IMG/VR virus record: IMGVR_UViG_3300035156_000369
Location: 1-36,889 of that record
From: a virus
Length of the DNA: 36,889 nt
Strand: one strand, 5' to 3'
Part shown: piece by piece, positions 30,687 through 36,889 of the stretch
Numbering within the stretch: the first letter of the stretch is position 1
Layout of the letters: each line of letters opens with the position of its first letter
Position numbers and translations under genes: made by a program
Notes under the pieces: model-generated
The model's database searches: none
What the model saw: only the letters and a program-made list of their open reading frames with translations
What the model was told of the DNA's origin: nothing

Positions 30687-31463
30687 ATGAACGCCCAAGA
30701 AATCCAAATGCAATTCACCGAGCTGCTCGATATCACCCGCTCGTCGTTTGAAGCTTTCCTGACGACCACCGAGACCGTGATGCGCGCTGTGCGCCCTTGC
30801 GTGCTGGCCGTGGATGAAGACGCCGTCGACGAGGACAAACTCGCGCTCGACCTGGCCACCTACAACGCCGCGCCGATCGTGGCCGTGCCGGTGCATTGCG
30901 AATTCGCGCCGCTGATCGAGAACGGCCACCGTTTCCTGCTGGCCCAGGGCGGCCTGTACCTGGAAGTGCGCAGGCCGTGGCTGCACATCATCCACCCGAT
31001 TGCCGAGCCGTCGAGCACGGTGCGCGTGCCGTACGGCGCGGTGGCAAACAAGATGGAATTCGGCTTCGGGCGGCTGGGCAGCGCGCTGACGCAGATGAAG
31101 GAGTTCGCCGCGCACGCCATGGTGGAGTCGCCGATCGAGGCCGCGGCCAGCCTGATCTGGAACCACGTCACCAGCGAGTGGGCGCTGAAATACCCGAAAA
31201 CGATTGGCGAGGCCACCGGCGGCAGCATCCAGTTCGAGCAGGTTGAGCTGGCCGAGGATGAAAGCCTGGTGGTCGACCTGCACAGCCACGGCGCGCACGG
31301 CGCGTTCTTCAGCGGTACCGATGACGCCGACGATGCCGGCAGCGTCAAGATTTGCGGCGTGTACGGTGATCTCGACAAGGGCGTGCAGACCGCGGTCTTC
31401 CGGCTGTGCGTGCTGGGCGTGTACCTGCCGATCGCCGTCCCGGCCGACAAGATTTTCGGCTGA
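30687..31463 (+). CDS. PRTRC system protein A, JAMM/JAB metallopeptidase
   Basis: The 258-residue protein matches PRTRC-A. The C-terminal half carries a complete JAMM zinc motif: LVVDLHSHGAHGAFFSGTDD, with His199, His201, Ser209 and Asp212 in the spacing HxH-x7-S-x2-D. The conserved upstream Glu is probably Glu151 or a nearby residue in MVESPIEAAASLIWN. JAMM enzymes remove ubiquitin-like proteins from targets or trim their C-termini. Protein C already ends in Gly, so removal from targets is more likely than maturation. It lies 12 bases after protein B. Confidence 0.85.
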   Translation: MNAQEIQMQFTELLDITRSSFEAFLTTTETVMRAVRPCVLAVDEDAVDEDKLALDLATYNAAPIVAVPVHCEFAPLIENGHRFLLAQGGLYLEVRRPWLHIIHPIAEPSSTVRVPYGAVANKMEFGFGRLGSALTQMKEFAAHAMVESPIEAAASLIWNHVTSEWALKYPKTIGEATGGSIQFEQVELAEDESLVVDLHSHGAHGAFFSGTDDADDAGSVKICGVYGDLDKGVQTAVFRLCVLGVYLPIAVPADKIFG

Positions 31464-31482
31464 GCCAGGCGCGAGGAATCCC

Positions 31483-32244
31483 ATGCCACATTACACACCA
31501 TCGAACCTGCTGAACGGCCGCGTGTCGATTGCCCTGGCCGGCTGCGGCGGCAACGGGTCGCAGATGCTGACGGGCCTGGCCCGGCTGAACCACGCACTGG
31601 TCTCGCTCGGCCACCCCGGCCTGGCCGTGCGCGCCTTCGATCCAGATACGGTCAGCGAGGCGAACATGGGCCGGCAGCTGTTCGGGCGGTTCGACGTCGG
31701 CAGCAGCAAGGCGATTGTCCTGGTCAACCGCCTGAATGCTTTCTTCGGGCTCGATTGGGAGGCGCATTTTGGCCGCTACGACCGCAACGACACGAACCGG
31801 CCGGACATCCTGATCGTGTGCGTCGATAGTGCGAAGGCGCGCCACCAGATCAGCCGCCTTTCGTCGCAGCCGGAATACATCATGGACATGGGAAACCGGG
31901 CAGCCGACGGCCAGGTGATCTTCGGCCAGCCCGATTGGCCGTCGCGCAAGGGTCAGTCTGACCGGCCCGGACACGTGCGGCTGCCAAGCCCGTACCGCGT
32001 GCTGCCCGAACTGGTCGACGTAACGGTGCCGGAGGATGACACGCCCAGCTGCGGCCTGGCCGAAGCGCTCGAGCGCCAGGAGCTGTTCGTCAACCAGGCG
32101 GTGGTGACGCCGGCGCTGAACATCCTGTGGGATTTCTTCCGCCGCGGTGAGTTGAGCTGGCATGGCGCGTTCGTGAACCTGCGCACCGGGACGATGCGGC
32201 CGCTGCAGGTGCCGGCGCCAGCGGCGGCGGAAGCTGCACAGTAA
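31483..32244 (+). CDS. PRTRC system ThiF-family (E1-like) protein
   Basis: The 253-residue protein starts at 31483 (MPHYTPSNLLNGRVSIALAG). It has the E1/ThiF adenylation motifs: the Gly-rich loop GCGGNGSQ (20-27), DPDTVSEANMGRQLF (53-67, with Asp, Asn and Arg-Gln for ATP) and LIVCVDSAKAR (110-120). A candidate active Cys is Cys190 in DDTPSCGLAEALERQELFVN. It would activate the C-terminal Gly of protein C with ATP and pass it to protein B. It is the last recognised gene of the cassette. The 20-base gap to protein A contains GAGGAAT as ribosome site. Confidence 0.88.
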   Translation: MPHYTPSNLLNGRVSIALAGCGGNGSQMLTGLARLNHALVSLGHPGLAVRAFDPDTVSEANMGRQLFGRFDVGSSKAIVLVNRLNAFFGLDWEAHFGRYDRNDTNRPDILIVCVDSAKARHQISRLSSQPEYIMDMGNRAADGQVIFGQPDWPSRKGQSDRPGHVRLPSPYRVLPELVDVTVPEDDTPSCGLAEALERQELFVNQAVVTPALNILWDFFRRGELSWHGAFVNLRTGTMRPLQVPAPAAAEAAQ

Positions 32245-32246
32245 GC

Positions 32247-32579
32247 ATGGCAACGTATTCCGTCCGCTGCAAGGACAGCGCCTGCCGGCACCGCCGGGTG
32301 CTGAAGCGGCACCCCGACAGCTACGTCGTCGTGCCGAAGTGCGCGATCTGCAGCCAGCGGAAGGGCTGGCGCATCGAGCAGCGCGGATACAACCGCCGCG
32401 ACCTGTGCAGCTGCGGCAAGTCGCCGCTGTACCCGCACCGCGTCGGCAAGTACAAGTTTTGTGATCACCACCCGCGCGGCTTCTACAACCAGGCGAAGCG
32501 CCAGGGCGTGGCCGATGCCGATATTCCGCTCGAAGTCCTGGGCAAACCGATGAAAGAAACCGATGACTGCCCTTTCTGA
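32247..32579 (+). CDS. Zinc-ribbon-type Cys-rich protein
   Basis: The 110-residue protein has seven cysteines in pairs suited to metal binding: Cys8/Cys13, Cys32/Cys35 (KCAICSQRKGW), Cys54/Cys56 (LCSCGK) and Cys72 with neighbouring His (YKFCDHHPRG). The basic composition fits nucleic-acid binding. The ATG is three bases after the ThiF stop. It is followed by the HNH gene (17-base overlap). It resembles Cys-rich companions of HNH proteins in other phages. No named family is recognised. Confidence 0.65.
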   Translation: MATYSVRCKDSACRHRRVLKRHPDSYVVVPKCAICSQRKGWRIEQRGYNRRDLCSCGKSPLYPHRVGKYKFCDHHPRGFYNQAKRQGVADADIPLEVLGKPMKETDDCPF

Positions 32580-32937
32580 TCCGCTGCCGCTGGTTGGCGG
32601 TTTCCACGTGGGTCCGCTGTTCGAGATCCGTAAGCAGCGGCCACTGATGCGGCCGAAGGGAAAAGAGGGCGTCGTGCACCGCGCGCAAACGGTTCGCGCC
32701 ACGCCGCCCTGGGCAGTCGGTTGCCCGCGAGTGCGCGCGATCTATGCCGAGGCGCGGCGCCGCACGCTGGAAACAGGTGAGCTATGGGTGGTCGACCACA
32801 TCGTGCCGAAGATTGGCCGCACCGTGTGCGGCTTGCACGTGTGGTGGAACTTGCGGGTGATCCACTGGCGCGAGAACGCCGTCAAAGGCGCGGCCACCTG
32901 GCCGGGCATGCCGTTCGAACAGATGGACCTAATTTAA
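32563..32937 (+). CDS. HNH-type endonuclease-like protein
   Basis: The 124-residue protein has ELWVVDHIVPKIGRTVCGLHVWWNLRVIHWRENAVKG (about residues 73-108), the DH-P...CGLH...NL...N-xxK pattern of small HNH nucleases. The His in VDH would be the general base and the later Asn/His and Lys complete the fold. The N-terminal 60 residues are basic. It overlaps the Cys-rich gene upstream and the next gene by one base (TAATG). A role in DNA processing is likely, with unknown target. Confidence 0.75.
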   Translation: MTALSDPLPLVGGFHVGPLFEIRKQRPLMRPKGKEGVVHRAQTVRATPPWAVGCPRVRAIYAEARRRTLETGELWVVDHIVPKIGRTVCGLHVWWNLRVIHWRENAVKGAATWPGMPFEQMDLI

Positions 32938-33824
32938 TGATGACCGTTTCTAATAACTGGGAAATTACAATGACCGAACAAAACAAGCCAGGTGTGCTGA
33001 CCCCCGAGGAAGCCGCTTTCGCACTGGACGTGTTCCAGCAGCCAGCCTATGCCCTGTTCCCGATCGTCGGTGCCAACGTCATGCCGGAACAGCTGCGCCT
33101 GGTGCGCCCCATTGGCCACGGCAAGTGGGTGCCGCAAGCGCCGCTGCGTGCGCTGCTGATGCAGGCATTGACTGCGCCGCGTCATGTGACGATGCTGGAC
33201 TGCCCGCTGTGCGACCAGGCCAGCTGCTTTACCTGCGAAGAGTGCGACGGTCGCGGCAAGATCAATGTGAGCCCGCCGGCACCTACTCCTAAAAATATCA
33301 GCACCTGGCGCGAGCGCATCGGGCAGCCGGCGGATTTCCCGCTGCACGTGCCCACGGACGTCGAGCGCGCGATGGTGGCAGAAATCGCCGATTTACGGGC
33401 CACCGCTGTTGCAGGAAGCGAGCCGACCGAGATTTCAGCGCAGCTGCGCGACTTCGCCGGCAACCCGGGTTACAGCCATAACGACTACGCCGACGTGATG
33501 CGCCGTGCTGCCGATGAGTGCGACCGTTTTTATAACGGCATGCTGGCGTGGAAGAAAACGGCTCACAAGAAGGACGCTGACGCGCAGAGCGAACGCATGG
33601 GCCGCGTGAACGACCGCATCAAATCTCGCGCTGCTGTTGCGCTGGAAGACCTGATCATGCAGCACCGCATCGCCATTGCGCCAGAATATGAAGGTGGGTT
33701 TCACGCCTACATTTACCGCGACCAGGACGCGGCCCTCAACGCCGGATATGGCGCAACGCCGCGCGAGGCCGTCGACATCGCCCTTGCCGCCCCACTGACT
33801 GGCAAGACAGGCGGTGCAGCATGA
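32937..33824 (+). CDS. Hypothetical phage protein with DnaJ-like Cys motif
   Basis: The 295-residue protein starts at 32937 in a TAATG overlap; an ATG at 32970 (MTEQNKPGVLTPEEAAFALD) after GGGA is an equally good start. Residues about 93-112 (CPLCDQASCFTCEECDGRGK) form a zinc-finger-like Cys cluster similar to the C-x2-C-x-G-x-G repeats of DnaJ. The end (EYEGGFHAYIYRDQDAALNAGYGATPREAVDIALAA) is a block found in other phage early proteins. It is probably a composite early protein; function unknown. Confidence 0.6.
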   Translation: MMTVSNNWEITMTEQNKPGVLTPEEAAFALDVFQQPAYALFPIVGANVMPEQLRLVRPIGHGKWVPQAPLRALLMQALTAPRHVTMLDCPLCDQASCFTCEECDGRGKINVSPPAPTPKNISTWRERIGQPADFPLHVPTDVERAMVAEIADLRATAVAGSEPTEISAQLRDFAGNPGYSHNDYADVMRRAADECDRFYNGMLAWKKTAHKKDADAQSERMGRVNDRIKSRAAVALEDLIMQHRIAIAPEYEGGFHAYIYRDQDAALNAGYGATPREAVDIALAAPLTGKTGGAA

Positions 33825-34432
33825 AACGAACGGACGACCAAATACGCTGCCAGTTCTTCAAGGAGCTCAGCGCGGGCGAGCGCCTGAAGGTGCTGCGCGT
33901 CTTCCTCAACATCCCGGATGCCGCCGCTGCTGAAGTCACCAGCCACAGCATCGAGGCGAAATTGCTGTCGACCATATTGCGGCCGGCGCCGGCGGTTGAT
34001 GCACAGCCGGCCGCCGCGGTCCCTGAGCGGATGGCGCCAGTCCAGGGATACAAGGCTGGAATTCCTTGGTCCCTGCATCTTGAAGCGTACGACGCCTACT
34101 CGAAGAAATGGGCGCCACAGCAGGCTTTGATCGAGGGCGGCTGCCGCGGCGGCTTCGGTACCGGAGAGCTGGACGAATTTATTCCAGGCTGGCGCGAAAA
34201 GGCAGCTGAAATCGGACGACTTAGAGCCCGTATTGCCACGTTGGAAGCAGCGCAAGTTAGCGTTGTGCCGGACGCAACTGAGGATCGCGCGCGCCTGGAC
34301 TGTCTGTATCAAACCATGTGCGTCAGGCCGTTCATCGCTCCTATCGCCAGCAAGGAACGATGGATCGCGTCGATCGACGCCGCGGTGGCGGCGATAGCCG
34401 GCGTTGCTGCTGCGCCTGGCGGTGAAACATGA
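33821..34432 (+). CDS. Hypothetical early phage protein
   Basis: The 203-residue protein starts at an ATGA overlap with the previous gene. Residues about 80-145 (GIPWSLHLEAYDAYSKKWAP, then GCRGGFGTGELDEFIPGWRE and a short coiled coil AEIGRLRARIATLEAA) look like the C-terminal part of variable early phage proteins such as the Ea22 type. No enzymatic motif, membrane segment or signal is seen. It overlaps the DUF4224 gene by four bases. Confidence 0.6.
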   Translation: MKRTDDQIRCQFFKELSAGERLKVLRVFLNIPDAAAAEVTSHSIEAKLLSTILRPAPAVDAQPAAAVPERMAPVQGYKAGIPWSLHLEAYDAYSKKWAPQQALIEGGCRGGFGTGELDEFIPGWREKAAEIGRLRARIATLEAAQVSVVPDATEDRARLDCLYQTMCVRPFIAPIASKERWIASIDAAVAAIAGVAAAPGGET

Positions 34433-34665
34433 CCCGCTATCTGACTGCAGTCGAGCTGGCCGAGCTGATCGGCTGCTCGCCGCACAGCTTTTCCTGCATG
34501 CGGCGATACCTGACCAGGAACAATTGGCCGTTCGAACCGAACCTGCGCGGCTTTCCGCAGGTGAGCAGGGATTACCATGACGGCCGCATGGCGGGCAGTG
34601 TGCTCGCCGGCGCCACGATAGAGCAGGGCGACGAGCCCGATTTCACTATGTTTGAGGCAGCATGA
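34429..34665 (+). CDS. DUF4224-like protein, putative excisionase
   Basis: The 78-residue protein has the DUF4224 pattern: LTAVELAELIGCSPHSFSCMRRYLTRNNWPFEPNLRGFPQVSRDYHDGRM, a winged-helix-like element typical of genes directly upstream of phage integrases. It overlaps the integrase start by four bases (ATGA). Such proteins are suspected to act as excisionases or recombination directionality factors. The C-terminal 25 residues are acidic. Confidence 0.75.
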   Translation: MTRYLTAVELAELIGCSPHSFSCMRRYLTRNNWPFEPNLRGFPQVSRDYHDGRMAGSVLAGATIEQGDEPDFTMFEAA

Positions 34666-35762
34666 TAGGTAGAAGAAAATCCCCCGATGGCATGCCCTTC
34701 CGCTTGTACGAGCGCATCGGCAAGTTCAAGGTCAGCTATGGCTACAAGCTGCCTGACGGGACATGGTCGTTTCGCCTGACCGCCAGCATCCTCGACAAGG
34801 CGGCAACCGCACGGATCCGCGCGGAGGCGATCGACCGTGCCAACGTGCTGAACGGTGCGCCGCTCGACGGCGGCGAAACTGAGGCGCTATTCCGGCGTTA
34901 TTTCGCATGGCAACTGGGCCTGCCGCTGGAGAGCGAGGACCGGAAGGCCGCCAGCACGCTGAAGGAGAACGAGAAATACGAGGCGCCGCGGATCCTGCGC
35001 ACGTTCGGCAAGGTGCGCCCGGCGGCGATCAAGCCGGTCCACATCTATAAATATCTGGATGGCCGGGCCGCCGAGGGCGCGCCGGCGAAGGCGAACAAGG
35101 AAATCGCCCTGTTGTCGGCCGTGCTGGAATTCGGCCGGCGCAAAGGCGTGCTCGAGCTGAACCCCTGCCGCGACATCAAATACAACAAGACCCGCCCGGA
35201 CACTCGCTACGTCACGCCGGCCGAGCTCGACCTGGTGATGCGCGTGGCGCGCGAGCGCGGCGGCATGTACCTGGTCAATGCGCTGTGCCTGCGCGCGGCA
35301 TACCTGACAGTCAGCCGGCCGGACGAGATGCGGCACGTGATGCGCCAGTCGATCACGGCCCTGGGAATGGAGATGGAAGTTGGCAAGCGGAAGCGAGGCC
35401 GCGCGGTGAAGTTCAAGCTCATCGAATGGTCGACCGGACTACGGTCTGTCATCGATGAGGCGCTGACCCTGCAGCGGACGACAAGCTTGTACGTGTTTGG
35501 CAACAGCGATGGGCAGCCATACACCACCAGTGGCTTCAACACAAACCTGCGCCGGCTCATGGTGCACACCGCGAAGAAGGCCGTGGAAGAGGGCGTCGAG
35601 TTCACGCGGTTTACGCTAAAAGACATGCGGCCGGCGGCGGTAACGGACAGGGTAGACGATGGGGATGAGACGATTACGAACGCTACCGGGCACAGCAGCG
35701 ATCGCATGGTGAAACAGGTGTATGACCGGCGAAAAACTAAGGCAGCACGCGCGACAGAATAA
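34662..35762 (+). CDS. Prophage integrase, tyrosine recombinase
   Basis: The 366-residue protein has an N-terminal arm-binding-type region (FRLYERIGKFKVSYGYKLPDGTW), a SAM-like core-binding domain and a catalytic domain: Arg219 (VSRPDEMRH), Arg323 in FTLKDMRPAAVTD (with Lys320 where box II usually has His), His344 (TGHSSDRM) and nucleophile Tyr354 (QVYDRRK). It is the last gene before composition shifts, and its 3' end faces the presumed attachment site, the normal arrangement. It is co-transcribed with the putative excisionase under the repressor-controlled left promoter. Confidence 0.88.
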   Translation: MIGRRKSPDGMPFRLYERIGKFKVSYGYKLPDGTWSFRLTASILDKAATARIRAEAIDRANVLNGAPLDGGETEALFRRYFAWQLGLPLESEDRKAASTLKENEKYEAPRILRTFGKVRPAAIKPVHIYKYLDGRAAEGAPAKANKEIALLSAVLEFGRRKGVLELNPCRDIKYNKTRPDTRYVTPAELDLVMRVARERGGMYLVNALCLRAAYLTVSRPDEMRHVMRQSITALGMEMEVGKRKRGRAVKFKLIEWSTGLRSVIDEALTLQRTTSLYVFGNSDGQPYTTSGFNTNLRRLMVHTAKKAVEEGVEFTRFTLKDMRPAAVTDRVDDGDETITNATGHSSDRMVKQVYDRRKTKAARATE

Positions 35763-35868
35763 ACTCATAGCAAAACAACGTTAAAGATGATCCACATCAA
35801 ACGTTGAGTCAAGTAGCGATTGATACTTCAAAAAAGAATGTTCTATAGTATTTAAGGATGAAGAAAAC
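35763..35868. other. Probable right prophage junction / attachment region
   Basis: This AT-rich stretch begins right after the integrase and separates GC-rich phage genes from lower-GC genes. AACGTT occurs twice here (35778-35783 and 35799-35804 by my count), possible arm sites. No tRNA end is recognisable. The left junction is outside the window, so the core repeat cannot be determined. Confidence 0.4.
35820..35849 (+). promoter_or_regulatory. Sigma70-type promoter for the small Pro-rich ORF
   Basis: TTGATA (35820-35825), an 18-base spacer and TATAGT (35844-35849) make a good promoter. The start codon at 35869 follows 20 bases after the -10, with AAGGA at 35854-35858 between them. Confidence 0.55.
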
Positions 35869-36048
35869 ATGGAAGACCTAAAAAAGTCTGCCGATATGCT
35901 GCCCATCGGGAAAGAAAAAAGCCCACAGGCACATGTATATGTGGAAGTTAACTTAATAATGGACAGGAGGCCGCACTATGGACCACCTTCGCCGATAGAA
36001 CCAATAAGTAATCATGTTGGCCCCCCGTCTCCGATAGTTCCCCAATGA
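35869..36048 (+). CDS. Small Pro-rich protein convergent with a trypsin-like protease
   Basis: The 59-residue ORF reads MEDLKKSADMLPIGKEKSPQ, then AHVYVEVNLIMDRRPHYGPP and a Pro-rich end in which a GPPSPI motif occurs twice (about residues 38-43 and 51-56). It has its own promoter and a ribosome-site-like AAGGA 10 bases upstream. The stop is two bases from the stop of the convergent protease gene, so the pair share a tail-to-tail end. No signal peptide is seen. The family is not recognised. Confidence 0.5.
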   Translation: MEDLKKSADMLPIGKEKSPQAHVYVEVNLIMDRRPHYGPPSPIEPISNHVGPPSPIVPQ

Positions 36049-36049
36049 T

Positions 36050-36889
36050 CTATCGTGCAATTCTTCTTAGTAATGCCTCAAAATCAAGGATTCGTAGGGA
36101 GTTTATTACTACTCCAATGTTATTAGGAATCATTGTAACCGGTACTGGTCTGGTGTCAGTAGGTACCGTAACAATCTCGATAGTGCCGTCTGCTCTATGT
36201 TGCGCACCCGCATAGTGCACACCCAAAAGACGGACCCTATTGACGCCCATATTAGTTGTTCCGTTAGAATCAACATAGCTGCCGATGTTCACCATCAAAA
36301 CCGGTGATCCACTCGAACCAGGGAAACTTGCAATGTCCGTAAGAAATTCGTCATTTCCGCGCCACTTGGTCTTTACGTGTGTTGCAGTGATGCCTTTCCG
36401 GATAACGGGCATATTATTTACCTGATCCCAGATCCCGTTCGGGTAGCCAATCATCACGACGTCTTCCATCGCGGAATAACCCTGGCGCTCATCTGTTGAT
36501 GGTATCAAAGCAGTGTCAAGTGCAATAAAAAAGCATTTGCGACCAGTTGACGTTCCCACATTCTCTACAATTTGCGCTATTGGTAAGATTGCCAAATCAA
36601 TAGCAGGGTCAGGATGCGGAATCCATTGCTGCTCAAAATGGTCGATTTCGTATTGCTGATGGCTGCCAGGGTCCGGCTCGCCACTGGGAAGTTGAAAAGT
36701 AAAATGAATTCGACCTTTACGCGCGCCCTTAATTACATGCTTATTTGTAATGATAACGGGAATGTAGCGTTCTTCATTACGCAACAGGTTCATAAAAAAA
36801 CCAGTGCCACAGGAAGAATTGCCGTCGTGCAAGGTGCATTCGATTCTTACGGTGCTATGCGTTAGCTGCTCAACAATTCCAAGTGCCAT
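36050..36889 (-). CDS. Trypsin-like serine protease domain protein
   Basis: The 279-residue protein has a chymotrypsin-fold catalytic triad: His51 (IITNKHVIKG), Asp98 (AIDLAILPI) and Ser193 (ASFPGSSGSPVL). The first residues already enter the domain (VEQLTHSTVRIECTLHDGNSSCGTGFF), and there is no signal peptide, so it is probably cytoplasmic. Such proteases occur in signalling and defence islands as well as alone. GC is clearly lower than in the phage genes. The ATG is at the last base of the window, so upstream context is not visible. It may be a host gene at the prophage border or a late-acquired accessory gene. Confidence 0.8.
   Translation of the reverse strand: MALGIVEQLTHSTVRIECTLHDGNSSCGTGFFMNLLRNEERYIPVIITNKHVIKGARKGRIHFTFQLPSGEPDPGSHQQYEIDHFEQQWIPHPDPAIDLAILPIAQIVENVGTSTGRKCFFIALDTALIPSTDERQGYSAMEDVVMIGYPNGIWDQVNNMPVIRKGITATHVKTKWRGNDEFLTDIASFPGSSGSPVLMVNIGSYVDSNGTTNMGVNRVRLLGVHYAGAQHRADGTIEIVTVPTDTRPVPVTMIPNNIGVVINSLRILDFEALLRRIAR

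Noticed and set aside
27928-32244. Reading the PRTRC ThiF/JAMM genes as a CBASS or Bil defence system
   Set aside because: No cyclase, effector or Bil-type layout is present; the E, C, F, B, A, ThiF order and sequence blocks fit PRTRC instead.
35763-36049. tRNA gene or tRNA end as attachment site after the integrase
   Set aside because: No cloverleaf or T-loop-like sequence is visible in this stretch.

Overview
The window is most of a temperate phage genome integrated in a GC-rich betaproteobacterial chromosome. Codon use, protein style and the presence of a PRTRC cassette suggest Burkholderiales, perhaps an Oxalobacteraceae such as Massilia, Duganella or Janthinobacterium; this host guess is inference. 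The phage is a mosaic podovirus-like element. It has a lambda-like control and replication region, an N4-gp56-type major capsid protein, a P22-like tail (gp4 and gp10 homologues), DNA-ejection proteins and a short tail-spike.

Layout. Positions 1-3675 (minus) hold the lysis cassette and tail-spike. Positions 3761-17850 (minus) hold the virion genes, from ejection proteins back through tail, capsid, scaffold, portal and terminase. Positions 17876-19830 form an accessory block: a Tad2/DUF2829 (anti-Thoeris type) gene, two paralogous small genes of unknown function, a pair of covarying hairpin repeats and several terminators. Positions 19894-25268 (minus) are the early 'right' operon: a Cro-like protein, small DNA-binding proteins, a Ref-like nuclease, O-like and P-like replication proteins with iterons inside O, a tyrosine recombinase and a putative late regulator. 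Positions 25355-27282 (plus) are the immunity operon: a CI/LexA-type repressor, a small partner and two lipoproteins. Positions 27385-35762 (plus) are the early 'left' operon, ending in a DUF4224 excisionase-like gene and a second tyrosine recombinase. Beyond 35763 the base composition drops in GC and the genes look non-phage: a small Pro-rich ORF and a trypsin-like protease.

Control. Five copies of the palindrome TTAAG-N4-CTTAA (one or two with single changes) lie in two clusters. Three sit between cro and cI and two sit over a strong sigma70 promoter at 27395-27423. This reproduces the OR/OL logic of lambda, so the left operon should be silent in the lysogen and switched on at induction.

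The most striking content is in that left operon. Positions 27928-32244 encode a PRTRC cassette: proteins E, C, F, B, A and a ThiF-family protein. C, B, ThiF and A correspond to a ubiquitin-like modifier ending in Gly, an E2-like protein with a candidate catalytic Cys, an E1-like adenylating enzyme and a JAMM/JAB peptidase with an intact metal motif. An apparently complete prokaryotic ubiquitin-like conjugation set occupies the place where lambda carries its recombination and host-takeover genes. The ParB and D partners usually listed for PRTRC are absent from the window.
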